Source: Methylibium sp. (GTDB lineage: Bacteria > Pseudomonadota > Gammaproteobacteria > Burkholderiales > Burkholderiaceae_C). From it: DNA of 62,081 nt. A model generated the notes under the pieces. The model was not told the DNA's origin, made no database searches, and was given only the letters and a program-made list of their open reading frames with translations. The stretch spans positions 1 to 62,081 of the forward strand of contig NZ_JACDCW010000007.1 of NCBI RefSeq assembly GCF_013817345.1. The letters run 5' to 3'. The position numbers and the translations under genes were made by a program. The first letter of the stretch is position 1, and every line of letters starts with the position of its first letter. Shown one piece after another: positions 1 through 8,532 of this stretch.

Positions 1-2
1 AT

Positions 3-1820
3 GCCGGCGGCATCACGCCCGAGCCTTGCGGCGTGTGCCGCGCCTGCACCGAAATCGACGCTGATCGCTTCATCGATTACGTGGAGATGGACGCCGCCTC
101 CAACCGCGGCATCGACGAGATCCGCGATCTGCTCGAGCGCGCGGCCTACAAGCCGGCGGTGGGCCGCTTCAAGGTCTTCATGATCGACGAAGTGCACCAG
201 CTCACCAAGGACTCCTTCAACGCACTGCTCAAGACGCTGGAGGAGCCGCCCGACTACTTGAAGTTCGTGCTGGCCACCACCGATCCCGAGAAAGTGCTGC
301 CCACCGTGCTCTCGCGTTGCCTGCAGTTCAACCTGCGGCCGATGGCGCCCGAGACGGTGCTCGGCCGGCTGGAGCTGGTGCTGGCCGCCGAGGCGGTGGA
401 CGCCGAGCCGGCCGCGCTGCGCCTGATCGCGCGCGCGGCACGCGGGTCCATGCGCGACGCGCTCTCGCTCACCGACCAGGCCATCGCCTTCGGCGGCGGC
501 AGCCTGGCCGAGGCGGGCGTAAGGCAGATGCTGGGCACGGTCGGGCGCAGCCATGTGCTGGCGCTGCTCGATGCGCTGGCCAGCGCGGATGGCGCGGCCG
601 TCGTGGCCGCGGTCGACACGCTGCGAGCCGAGGGCTTGGCGGCCGAGGGTGCGCTCGAGGAAATGGCAAGCCTTCTCCAGCAGATGGCGGTGCTGCACGT
701 CGTGCCTGACGCGCTCGACCGCGACGATCCCGATTCCGAGCAGATCGCGCGGCTCGCCGGCCTGCTGCCGGCCGACGAAACGCAGGTGCTCTACAGCATT
801 GCGCTGCACGGCCGCGCCGAGTTGCCGCTCGCGCCCGATGAATACAGCGGGCTGGTGATGGTGCTGCTGCGCATGCTGGCCTTTCGGCCGGCTGGCGCAG
901 CGCGGCCCGCGGTGGTGCCGCGCCAGGCTTCGGGCACCGAGACGGCAGCAGGCCCTGCACCTGCGGTGGCCTCCTCTGCAGCACCGACGAGCACGCCTCG
1001 CCCACCTGCCATGCCAGCTCAGCCTCTCGCCAAAGCGAGTGGATCACTGACCCGGCCGGCCGCGGCTGCGCTGCCGCTCGCGCGCACGCCATCGGCGTCC
1101 AGCGTGTCGGTGGCGCCAGTTGCCGTGAACGGCAGTGCGGCGCGCACCACACCCGAGCCGGCGCCCTTGAACCTCGCACCGCGCAGCGCCGCCTCCGGCA
1201 TGCCGCCGTGGGAAGACATTCCGATCGACGCCTACGCCGCCGAGCGGGCGGTCCTGGCGCGGGCGGCTCCGAGCGCCGTGCAGCGCGTCGCCGAGCCGGT
1301 GCCCCGGCAGCCGGCGGTGCCGCGCGCTGGCCGCGATGACGACGCGATGCAAGCATCTCCGGCACTACAAGCTGCTGTCGTTGAAGAAGCCGTGGCGCCT
1401 TCGCCATCGGCCACGGTCCCCTGCAACCCGCTCGGCGACCGCTGGGCCGCGCTGGTCGCACAACTGCTGGCAGCCGGTGCCATCGCGGCCATGGTGCGCG
1501 AGCTGGCGCTGCAATCGGAATGCACCGCCATCGACGCCGACGAATCCCGCATCAGGCTGCGCGTCGAGCGCGAGCCGCTGCGCAACCCGGCGCACGCCGA
1601 ACGCCTGCAGGGCGCGCTTGCGGCGGCGCTCGGCCATCCGTTGGAACTCGACGTCGAGGCCGGTCCGGTGGGCGACACGCCCGCTCGGCGTGACGCCGCC
1701 GCGCGCGAGCAACGCCAGCGCGAGGCCGAAGCCCTGATCCGCAACGACCCGCTCGTGCTCGACGTCATGGCGCAGTTCAAGACCGCCCGCATCGTGCCGG
1801 GATCGATCAAACCCGTTTAG
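3..1820 (+). CDS. dnaX: DNA polymerase III subunit gamma/tau, 3' part (5' end outside window)
   Basis: Clamp-loader ATPase subunit that opens the beta clamp and, through tau, tethers polymerase cores to the replisome. The frame is open from base 3, so the Walker A motif lies upstream of the window. The visible part starts at the zinc-binding segment (PEPCGVCRACTEID), then the Walker B box MIDEVHQ and the sensor region (LATTDPEK, SRC finger), typical of the AAA+ module. A long Ala/Pro-rich linker follows (about residues 290-460), then a conserved C-terminal domain of the tau type. No A-rich slippery site was seen for a programmed gamma frameshift. It is followed within 20 bp by ybaB and then recR, the usual order. 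Confidence 0.96.
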   Translation, partial: AGGITPEPCGVCRACTEIDADRFIDYVEMDAASNRGIDEIRDLLERAAYKPAVGRFKVFMIDEVHQLTKDSFNALLKTLEEPPDYLKFVLATTDPEKVLPTVLSRCLQFNLRPMAPETVLGRLELVLAAEAVDAEPAALRLIARAARGSMRDALSLTDQAIAFGGGSLAEAGVRQMLGTVGRSHVLALLDALASADGAAVVAAVDTLRAEGLAAEGALEEMASLLQQMAVLHVVPDALDRDDPDSEQIARLAGLLPADETQVLYSIALHGRAELPLAPDEYSGLVMVLLRMLAFRPAGAARPAVVPRQASGTETAAGPAPAVASSAAPTSTPRPPAMPAQPLAKASGSLTRPAAAALPLARTPSASSVSVAPVAVNGSAARTTPEPAPLNLAPRSAASGMPPWEDIPIDAYAAERAVLARAAPSAVQRVAEPVPRQPAVPRAGRDDDAMQASPALQAAVVEEAVAPSPSATVPCNPLGDRWAALVAQLLAAGAIAAMVRELALQSECTAIDADESRIRLRVEREPLRNPAHAERLQGALAAALGHPLELDVEAGPVGDTPARRDAAAREQRQREAEALIRNDPLVLDVMAQFKTARIVPGSIKPV

Positions 1821-1838
1821 CTTTTCACGGAGAAACCC

Positions 1839-2165
1839 ATGCTCAAAGGACAACTGGCCGGCCTGATGAAACAGGCGCAGGCGATGCAGGACAACCTCAA
1901 GCGCGCGCAGGACGAGCTGGCCACCATCGAGGTCGAGGGCCAGTCGGGCGCCGGTCTCGTGAAGGTGCAGATGAGCTGCAAGCACGACGTCAAGCGCGTC
2001 ACCATCGACCCGAGCCTGCTCACCGACGACAAGGACATGCTCGAAGACCTGGTCGCCGCCGCCTTCAACGACGCGGTGCGCCGTGCGGCCGTGACCAGCG
2101 AAGAAAAGATGGGCAAGCTCACCGCCGGCATGCCCTTGCCGCCGGGCATGAAACTGCCGTTCTGA
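1839..2165 (+). CDS. ybaB: YbaB/EbfC family nucleoid-associated protein
   Basis: Small dimeric DNA-binding protein of 108 aa, normal for the family. It begins [20 protein letters not shown], the classic amphipathic helix of YbaB, and ends with the [12 protein letters not shown] tail. The start ATG has a GGAG ribosome site 7 nt upstream. It sits between dnaX and recR, as in most proteobacteria, probably in one transcript. Family members bind DNA as 'tweezers' and are linked to recombination and repair; the exact role here is inferred from the family. Confidence 0.95.
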   Translation: MLKGQLAGLMKQAQAMQDNLKRAQDELATIEVEGQSGAGLVKVQMSCKHDVKRVTIDPSLLTDDKDMLEDLVAAAFNDAVRRAAVTSEEKMGKLTAGMPLPPGMKLPF

Positions 2166-2271
2166 TGACTGCGTCGATCGCTCAAGCCGCTCTCGTCCGT
2201 CGCGGCGGCGTGGTGGTGGTTGAACTGTCTTGCTCCCTCTCCCGCTTGTGCGGGGGAAAACCGGGGTAGGC

Positions 2272-2871
2272 GTGGCCGCCGCTTCGGCGCTCGACGTTCT
2301 GACCGAGGCACTGCGCCGCCTGCCGGGCGTCGGCGTTAAGTCGGCGCAGCGCATGGCCTACCACCTGCTGCAACACGACCGCGCGGGCGCGCGCCAGATC
2401 GCACGCTCGCTCGACCAGGCGGTCGAGACGGTGCGCCACTGCGAGCGCTGTCACACCTTCACCGAAGCCGAGGTGTGCAGCACCTGCCTGGACCCCTCGC
2501 GCGAGCGAGCGCTCCTGTGCGTGGTGGAGACGCCGGCCGACCAGGCCGCGATCGAGCGCAGCGGCAGTTACCGCGGGCTTTATTTCGTGCTGATGGGGCG
2601 GCTCTCGCCGCTGGACGGCATCGGCGTGAACGACATCGGTCTACGGGAGCTGATCCATCGCGTCGGAAGCGGCCAAGGCGGCGAAGTGCGGGAGCTGATC
2701 GTCGCCACCAATTTCACCGCCGAGGGCGAAGCCACGGCGCATGCCATCGCGCAGGCGCTCAAGGGCCGCGGCGTGACCGTCACGCGCCTGGCGCGTGGCG
2801 TGCCGGCGGGCAGCGAGCTCGAATACGTGGACCTCGGCACCATTGCCCATGCGTTGAGCGAGCGGCGCTGA
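2272..2871 (+). CDS. recR: recombination mediator protein RecR
   Basis: RecFOR-pathway protein that helps load RecA onto SSB-coated gapped DNA. Visible parts are the N-terminal HhH region ([20 protein letters not shown]), a four-Cys zinc finger (CERCHTF...VCSTCLD), and a TOPRIM domain with [12 protein letters not shown] and the [15 protein letters not shown] segment. I chose the GTG at 2272, giving 199 aa, because family members are about 200 aa and begin just before the [13 protein letters not shown] helix. The frame stays open upstream to a TTG at 2230, but the extra 14 residues do not look conserved. Third gene of the dnaX-ybaB-recR unit. Confidence 0.94.
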   Translation: MAAASALDVLTEALRRLPGVGVKSAQRMAYHLLQHDRAGARQIARSLDQAVETVRHCERCHTFTEAEVCSTCLDPSRERALLCVVETPADQAAIERSGSYRGLYFVLMGRLSPLDGIGVNDIGLRELIHRVGSGQGGEVRELIVATNFTAEGEATAHAIAQALKGRGVTVTRLARGVPAGSELEYVDLGTIAHALSERR

Positions 2872-2896
2872 GCGCGTTGATAAAAGCGACCGTGCG

Positions 2897-3295
2897 ATGA
2901 CGATCCTGCTGCTGTGCGTGCTGGCCGCTGCCCTGATGCCCGTTGCCTGCGCCGGCATCGCCAAGGCCGGGCGTTTCTCTACGCCACGCACGGACGGCGG
3001 CTACGACAACCATCTGCCGCGTGACTGGCTGGCGCGCCAAGGGGGATACCGGGCTCGCGCCAATGCGGCGCAGGCCAATTGCTTCGAAGCCCTGCCCTTG
3101 TTCATTGGCGCCGTGGCCATCGCGCTGGCGCTCGATGCGCCGACGACACGGCTCGAGGCGCTGGCGCTGGCCTGGGTTGCACTGCGGCTGGGCTATGTCG
3201 GCTGCTACCTCGCTGATCGCGCCCTGGCGCGCTCTGTGGTGTGGGCACTGGCGCTGGCGGTCAATATCGCGATCCTGTTCGCTGCAAGCTATTGA
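2897..3295 (+). CDS. MAPEG family inner-membrane protein
   Basis: A 132-aa protein with four predicted hydrophobic segments, at about residues 1-22, 60-80, 85-105 and 112-130. The segment NAAQANCFEALPLFIGAV carries the MAPEG-type (microsomal GST-like) ER/ANxxEN-like motif. Members are glutathione-related or of unknown function in bacteria, and no substrate can be assigned. It starts 25 bp after recR without a strong ribosome site, so it may be co-transcribed with recR. The convergent mltD ends 115 bp downstream. Confidence 0.85.
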   Translation: MTILLLCVLAAALMPVACAGIAKAGRFSTPRTDGGYDNHLPRDWLARQGGYRARANAAQANCFEALPLFIGAVAIALALDAPTTRLEALALAWVALRLGYVGCYLADRALARSVVWALALAVNIAILFAASY

Positions 3296-3410
3296 GGGGT
3301 CGACGAATCCGGCACTAGCGGCTGGCCCAAACCAAGACCCGGAGAGTCTTGCAAGACCGCTGCCGGCCTTGCCGTTCGGGCCTGCCGCACCGAGCTCCGG
3401 GCCAACACAG

Positions 3411-5108
3411 TCAGCGGCTCGGCCGGGCGACACGGCCCTTGGTTGCCGCCGCCGGCCGCGTGCTTCGTTTGCCGGCGGTCTTGCGCACGGTGCTGCCCGT
3501 GGACTTGCCCCAGTTGGCCGGCAGTTCCACGATGACTCGTTGGCCGTTCTTGAACGTTGCGCGGGTCGAGATGTCGTTCCATTTCGCCACGCTGGCCGCG
3601 CTGATCCCCAGGCGCTGGGCGAAGACGGTGACGCTCTCGTTCGTGCGAGCCTTGACGGTGGTACGCCGCCCGCCGGGTCGCGATTCGGGAGAAAGCAGGA
3701 TGGTGGCGTTGTCGGCCACTCTTTCGCTCACGTCGGCGTCGCGCTTGCCGTTCCGCGGCACCAGCAGGGTCGAGCCGGCGCGCACCTGCATGCGCGGCGG
3801 AATGCGGTTGATCTCGCGCAGCGTCGCCTCGCTCATGCCGAGCTGCTTGGCGGCGTCGGCGGTCTTCATGGTGCGCGGCACGACCCAGGCGGTCCAGCTC
3901 GCCAACGGACCGACATGGTCGGGCAGCGTCCGCACGAAAGCATTCGCGTTGTCGTAGGGCAGCAGCACCTGCGGCGTGCCGGCGGCCAGGATCACCGGCT
4001 GCTTGAGCGAGGGGTTCAGCGCGTGGAACTCCTCGATCGGCAGCCCGGCCAGCTCTGCTACCAGCTCGACATCCATGTCGCGCTGGATCGGCACGCTCAG
4101 GAAGTAGGGGTGGTTCTCGATCGGGGGCAACTCGAGGCCGAAAACTTCAGGCTGCGCCACGATGTTCTTCACCGCCTGCAGTTTGGGCACGTAGAGCCGG
4201 GTCTCGGCCGGCATCTTGAGGCTCAGGTAGTCGGTCGGCTTTCCGGCCCTGCGGTTCTTCGCGATGGCGCGACCGACGCTGCCTTCGCCCCAGTTGTAGG
4301 CGGCCAGTGCGAGGTGCCAGTCGCCGAAGCGTGCGTGGAGCATCTGCAGGTAGTCGAGCGCGGCGCGGGTCGAGGCGAGCACGTCCCGGCGTTCGTCGCG
4401 AAAGAAGTTCTGCGCCAAGTCGTAGTGCTTGCCGGTCTTGGGCATGAACTGCCAGATGCCCGAGGCCTTGGCGCTCGACAGCGCCTGCGGGTTGAACGCG
4501 CTTTCGATGAAGGGCAGCAACGCAAGCTCAGTCGGCAGGCCGCGGCGCTCGACTTCCTCGACGATGTGGAACAGGTAGAGGTTCGAGCGCTCGGTCATGC
4601 GCTGGACGTAGTCGGGCCGGCTGGCGTAATAACGCTCGCGGCCGCGAACCAGATCGGTGTCGAGGTCGGGGATGGCGAAGCCCTGGCGCACGCGCACCCA
4701 GAGGTCGCGGCGCGCGGCTTCTTCAGCCAGGTTGACTGGCTCCTCTGGGCGCAGCGGATCGGTCGGCGGGCCAACGGCATCGCCGGTCTCTTCAGGTTCG
4801 GGGCTGGCCGGCGAGGCGATCTCGGCACCGGCTTCGCTGGCCGCCGCAGCCGGCGAAGCGATCTCGATCGTTGCAGAGGCTGCCGAAGCGGCCGGCGCCG
4901 CGGCCACCGGGATCGGCTCAGTAGGAGGCTCCTGGGATGCCGGCCCGGTAGCGCAGGCGCCCAAGGTGAGCGTCAAGGCCGTGAACGCGGCGGTGCGGGC
5001 GAGCAGGGGCCAGGTCGAGATGCCGCAAAACGACAAGGCGTGAGAAGCGAGGCGCTGTTGAGGTTCAGCGAACAGCGCGCGCCGCTGCGCGGGAGCTTGA
5101 TCAGTCAT
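3411..5108 (-). CDS. mltD: membrane-bound lytic murein transglycosylase D (lipoprotein, SLT + 2 LysM)
   Basis: Cleaves peptidoglycan glycan strands from the periplasmic face of the outer membrane, leaving 1,6-anhydro-muropeptides. The 565-aa product has a lipoprotein signal with a lipobox near residue 52 (TLGAC), an acidic Ala/Pro linker, an SLT domain with catalytic Glu near residue 202 (LLPFIESAFNPQA) plus SGIWQFMP and AAYNWGEG motifs, and two C-terminal LysM units that bind murein. The open frame extends far upstream, but the ATG at 5108 overlaps the gloB stop (ATGA) and has a GGAAG site, so it is the likely start. Coupled gloB-mltD order is common in betaproteobacteria. Confidence 0.94.
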   Translation of the reverse strand: MTDQAPAQRRALFAEPQQRLASHALSFCGISTWPLLARTAAFTALTLTLGACATGPASQEPPTEPIPVAAAPAASAASATIEIASPAAAASEAGAEIASPASPEPEETGDAVGPPTDPLRPEEPVNLAEEAARRDLWVRVRQGFAIPDLDTDLVRGRERYYASRPDYVQRMTERSNLYLFHIVEEVERRGLPTELALLPFIESAFNPQALSSAKASGIWQFMPKTGKHYDLAQNFFRDERRDVLASTRAALDYLQMLHARFGDWHLALAAYNWGEGSVGRAIAKNRRAGKPTDYLSLKMPAETRLYVPKLQAVKNIVAQPEVFGLELPPIENHPYFLSVPIQRDMDVELVAELAGLPIEEFHALNPSLKQPVILAAGTPQVLLPYDNANAFVRTLPDHVGPLASWTAWVVPRTMKTADAAKQLGMSEATLREINRIPPRMQVRAGSTLLVPRNGKRDADVSERVADNATILLSPESRPGGRRTTVKARTNESVTVFAQRLGISAASVAKWNDISTRATFKNGQRVIVELPANWGKSTGSTVRKTAGKRSTRPAAATKGRVARPSR

Positions 5109-5881
5109 TGGTATTCGTTCTTCCACTCTCTCAGCGCGGCAAGCACGCTGACTGCATCGCGCGCGCCGCTGTTGCGGGTGCGGACACTGGCCTGCACCTG
5201 CTCTTCTTCGACACGCAAAAAGGGATTGACCTGCTGCTCGACGGCGATCGTGCTCGGCAAGGTGGGCAGATCGCGTTCGCGCAGTGCCTGGCACCGGCGC
5301 GTGTAGTCGATCACCGCGGTGTTGTCGGGTTCCACCGCATGCGCGAATTTCAGGTTCGAAAGGGTGTACTCGTGACCGCAGCACACGCGTGTCTCGCCGG
5401 GCAGCGCGGCGAGCTTGCTGAGTGATTCGTGCATTTGCGCAGGCGTTCCTTCGAACAGGCGCCCGCAGCCGCCGGAAAATAGCGTATCGCCGCAAAAGAG
5501 CAGCGGCGCTTCGCCGGCCGGCTGGCCGAAGAAGGCGATGTGGTCGCGCGTGTGGCCGGGCACGAAAATCACCGAAAAGCTGGTGCTGAACAGCTCGACG
5601 GCGTCACCGTCCTCGAGCGGTGTGTACGGTTGCGGAATGCGCCCGCCGGCGGGACCCCAGACGACGCCTTGCGGCACCAGCCGATCACGCAGCGCGTCCA
5701 CGCCGCCGACGTGATCGTCATGATGGTGGGTCACTACAATCGCGCCGAGCTTCAAGCCGTGCTCGTCGAGGGCGCGCACGACCGGTGCCGCTTCCCCCGG
5801 ATCGACGACGATCGCCTCCGAGCCATCGTGAAGCAGCCAGATGTAGTTGTCGGTAAAAGCGGGAAGAGCAATCAGGTTCAT
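5105..5881 (-). CDS. gloB: hydroxyacylglutathione hydrolase (glyoxalase II)
   Basis: Metallo-beta-lactamase-fold enzyme that hydrolyses S-lactoylglutathione to lactate and glutathione, the second step of methylglyoxal detoxification. The 258-aa length is normal. The metal-binding motif VVTHHHDDHVGG lies at residues 50-60. Further ligands follow in VPGHTRDH, FCGDTLF and CCGHEYT, and the C-terminal NPFLR substrate-binding motif is present. Its ATG shares the palindrome CATG with the start of the divergent methyltransferase, so each gene's leader lies inside the other. The stop overlaps the mltD start. Confidence 0.96.
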   Translation of the reverse strand: MNLIALPAFTDNYIWLLHDGSEAIVVDPGEAAPVVRALDEHGLKLGAIVVTHHHDDHVGGVDALRDRLVPQGVVWGPAGGRIPQPYTPLEDGDAVELFSTSFSVIFVPGHTRDHIAFFGQPAGEAPLLFCGDTLFSGGCGRLFEGTPAQMHESLSKLAALPGETRVCCGHEYTLSNLKFAHAVEPDNTAVIDYTRRCQALRERDLPTLPSTIAVEQQVNPFLRVEEEQVQASVRTRNSGARDAVSVLAALREWKNEYQ

Positions 5882-6728
5882 GGCGCGAGACCCTTCGATA
5901 TTGGAGTTGCCTTGGTGGCTGCAGACGCCGCCGGGGCGCTATCTGCTGGAGTGGGAACGTTCGCGCATCGACGCGCATGTGGCCGACGTGTTCGGCTTTC
6001 ACGCGCTGCAGCTCGGCCTGCGTGAACTCGACGTGCTGCAAGCCAACCGCATGCCTCACCGTTGGTTGGCACTGCAAGCGCATTCTGCACAAGACGCCGC
6101 GCCGGCGGGCGAGCCTGGAGCAGCGCCAGGTGAGATAGTGCCGCCGCGCGTCGCGCAGGCGGCCTTGTGTTGCGACTTCGACGCACTGCCTTTCGCGGCG
6201 CAAAGCCTGGACCTGGTGGTGCTGCCGCACACCTTGGAGTTCGCGCGCGATCCGCACCAGACCCTTCGCGAGGTCGAGCGCGTGCTGGTGCCGGAGGGCC
6301 GCGTGGTCATCGTCGGTTTTAACCCGGCTAGCCTGTGGGGCCTGCGCCAGTGGGCCGGCCGCTGGGCGGCGCGCGCCAGCGGCGAGGGTGACGGCAGCGG
6401 CCTGTTCCTGCCGCGCGCGGGCGACTTCATCGGCCACCGGCGGCTACGTGACTGGCTGCGCCTGCTGAGTTTCGAGGTGGAGCGCGGCGGTTTCGGCTGC
6501 TACCGCCCGGCGCTGCGCACGCAGCGCTGGCTCGAGCGCTATGACTGGATGGAAAAAGCCGGCGACCGTTGGTGGCCGGTGTTCGGCGCGGTCTATGTGC
6601 TCAGCGCGGTGAAACGCGTGCGCGGCATGCGCGTCATCGGCCCGGCCCGCAAACCCGTGCGCAAGCCGCGCACGGCGCCAGCCGTTGTCAGCCACACGCA
6701 CCACAACAAGGAAAAACCCAGCCGATGA
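5880..6728 (+). CDS. class I SAM-dependent methyltransferase (type 11-like)
   Basis: A 282-aa protein found beside gloB and rnhA in many betaproteobacteria. The central part has the [19 protein letters not shown] and [15 protein letters not shown] segments of methyltransferase type 11 folds. The N-terminal glycine motif is poorly conserved, so cofactor use is inferred from the fold. The substrate is unknown. The start at 5880 overlaps the gloB start on the other strand and has a GGAAGAG about 12 nt upstream. A TTG at 5847 would add 11 residues. Its stop overlaps the rnhA start (ATGA). Confidence 0.86.
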   Translation: MARDPSILELPWWLQTPPGRYLLEWERSRIDAHVADVFGFHALQLGLRELDVLQANRMPHRWLALQAHSAQDAAPAGEPGAAPGEIVPPRVAQAALCCDFDALPFAAQSLDLVVLPHTLEFARDPHQTLREVERVLVPEGRVVIVGFNPASLWGLRQWAGRWAARASGEGDGSGLFLPRAGDFIGHRRLRDWLRLLSFEVERGGFGCYRPALRTQRWLERYDWMEKAGDRWWPVFGAVYVLSAVKRVRGMRVIGPARKPVRKPRTAPAVVSHTHHNKEKPSR

Positions 6729-7204
6729 ACCTGCCCGATCCCGGCATCGCCCGGCCCGCGGTCACGATCTACACCGACGGCGCCTGCAAGGGCAACCCCG
6801 GCCCCGGCGGCTGGGGCGCATGGCTGCGCGCCGATGGCCACGAGAAAGAGCTGTTCGGCGGCGAAGCGGTGACCACCAACAACCGCATGGAGCTCACCGC
6901 GGTGATCGAAGCGCTGGCCTCGCTCAAGCGCAGCTGCACGGTTGCTGTCTACACGGACAGCCAGTACGTGCGCCAGGGCATCACTGAATGGATCCACAAC
7001 TGGAAGAAGCGCGGCTGGCTCACGGCCGACAAGAAGCCGGTGAAGAACGCCGATCTCTGGCGGCGCCTGGACGCCTTGGCCGCGCTGCACCGCATCGATT
7101 GGCACTGGGTTAAGGGACACGCCGGCGATCCAGGCAACGAGCGCGCGGACGCCCTGGCCAACCGCGGCTGCGCGGACTTCGCGCCCGGCGCACGCGCTTT
7201 GTGA
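6725..7204 (+). CDS. rnhA: ribonuclease HI
   Basis: Degrades the RNA strand of RNA:DNA hybrids (R-loops, primers). The product is 159 aa, standard for bacterial type 1. The catalytic carboxylates are visible in [14 protein letters not shown] (Asp near 18), [13 protein letters not shown] (Glu), YTDSQYV (Asp) and NERADALAN (Asp). The basic handle region IHNWKKRGW is also present. The ATG overlaps the methyltransferase stop, indicating coupled translation. Confidence 0.97.
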   Translation: MNLPDPGIARPAVTIYTDGACKGNPGPGGWGAWLRADGHEKELFGGEAVTTNNRMELTAVIEALASLKRSCTVAVYTDSQYVRQGITEWIHNWKKRGWLTADKKPVKNADLWRRLDALAALHRIDWHWVKGHAGDPGNERADALANRGCADFAPGARAL

Positions 7205-7303
7205 AGCAATGTTTCTCCCAGTGCCGCGACCAGGCATCGCGGCCGCTTGGGCTACCGAATCCCAAGACCGCATAGATTCTCGGTATTTGCCGACAATCTG
7301 CGC

Positions 7304-8506
7304 ATGAAGAAACTTACCGTCACGCTGGCCGGCGTGGGCTTGCTCGCCGTGTCGGCTGTGGCCTGGTGGGCGCAGAACCACAGCGCAGCGCGCACGCCGC
7401 CGGCGTCGGCAGCGGTCGCTCACCCCAAGGCGGGGACCACCGGCCCGGTGCCGGTGGAGGTGGCACGTGCAGTGGCGCGGGACGTGAGCGACGACACCAG
7501 CGCGGTTGGCAGCCTGCGTGCGCGTCAGGGCGTGATGATGCGGCCCGAGGTGAGCGGGCGCATCGTCAAGCTCGGCTTCGCCGACGGCCAGCGCGTGAAG
7601 ACCGGCCAATTGCTGGTGCAGATGGACGATGCGCTGCAGCGGGCCCGCCTGCTCGAGTCGCAGGCCCAAGCCGACATCGCCCGCACTACGCTCACGCGCA
7701 ATCAGGAGCTGGTGGCGCAGAACTTCGTGACGCAAAGCGTGGTCGATCAGGCGCAGGCCAACCTCAACGTGGCCGAGGCGCAGGTGGCGCTGGCCCGCGC
7801 CGAGCTCGCGCGCTTGCGCATCGTGGCTCCCTTCGATGGCCAGACCGGCATTCGCGCAGTCAATGTAGGCGACGTGGTGCAGGACGGCGCCGACCTCGTG
7901 AGCCTGCAGGACACCTCCAGCGTGTATGTCGACTTCAGCCTGCCCGAGCGTTTCACGTCGCAACTCGAGGTGAAGAAAAAGGTGGAGGTCTCCATCGACT
8001 CGCTGCCCGGCCGGCGGTTCGACGCGGTGGTGGAGGCGCTGGAGCCGCAGATCAGCCTCGACGGCCGGGCGCTGCTGGCGCGCGGCCTCATTCCCAACCG
8101 CGACGCCACGCTGCGCCCGGGCATGTTCGCGCGTGTAAAGGTGCAGCTCGCAGAGCGCCCCGGCGCCGTGCTGGTGCCCGAAGAGGCGGTCGTGCCGCAG
8201 GCCGGCAAGGAGCTGCTGTTCAAGGTGGTGGACGGGCCCGACGGGCCGCTGTCGCAGCGCATCGAGGTGCGCACCGGCATCCGCCGCAACGGCGAGGTGG
8301 AGATCTTGGGCGGCCTGCGAGCCGGTGAGCGCATCGTCACCGCCGGCCAGTCGCGGCTGATGCGCGGCGACGGGCTGCAGTTGCAGGTCGTCGAGCTGGG
8401 TGGTCCTGCGGGCCGTGCCGCCGAGCCGCCAGCGGTGCGTGCCTCCGGTGCGTCCGGGGGCTCCGTGGGCGGCAAGGGCAAGGCCCTGGCCCACCGCGCC
8501 GACTGA
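7304..8506 (+). CDS. RND efflux periplasmic adaptor (membrane fusion protein)
   Basis: Periplasmic adaptor that links an inner-membrane RND pump to an outer-membrane channel. The 400-aa product starts MKKLTVTLAGVGLLAVSAVA, a signal/anchor sequence. It then shows the lipoyl/barrel-sandwich half motifs (VSGRIVKLGFADGQRVKTGQ and LRIVAPFDGQTGIRAVNVGD) around a helical hairpin, and a beta-barrel plus C-terminal domain. I chose the ATG at 7304 because the frame upstream lacks a signal peptide. It lies 26 bp upstream of the pump gene. No outer-membrane factor gene follows, so the pair probably uses one encoded elsewhere. Confidence 0.93.
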   Translation: MKKLTVTLAGVGLLAVSAVAWWAQNHSAARTPPASAAVAHPKAGTTGPVPVEVARAVARDVSDDTSAVGSLRARQGVMMRPEVSGRIVKLGFADGQRVKTGQLLVQMDDALQRARLLESQAQADIARTTLTRNQELVAQNFVTQSVVDQAQANLNVAEAQVALARAELARLRIVAPFDGQTGIRAVNVGDVVQDGADLVSLQDTSSVYVDFSLPERFTSQLEVKKKVEVSIDSLPGRRFDAVVEALEPQISLDGRALLARGLIPNRDATLRPGMFARVKVQLAERPGAVLVPEEAVVPQAGKELLFKVVDGPDGPLSQRIEVRTGIRRNGEVEILGGLRAGERIVTAGQSRLMRGDGLQLQVVELGGPAGRAAEPPAVRASGASGGSVGGKGKALAHRAD

Positions 8507-8532
8507 CCCCACTGCTGCAGGAGACGGGCTTC

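Noticed and set aside
3-1820. Programmed frameshift site for a gamma form of dnaX
   Set aside because: No A-rich slippery heptamer followed by a stem was seen in the expected region.
2943-5306. 787-codon plus-strand frame over MAPEG and mltD
   Set aside because: It overlaps two well-supported genes in other frames and its translation has no recognisable motifs.
6593-8512. 639-codon minus-strand frame over rnhA and the efflux adaptor
   Set aside because: Antisense shadow; both plus-strand genes are clear.
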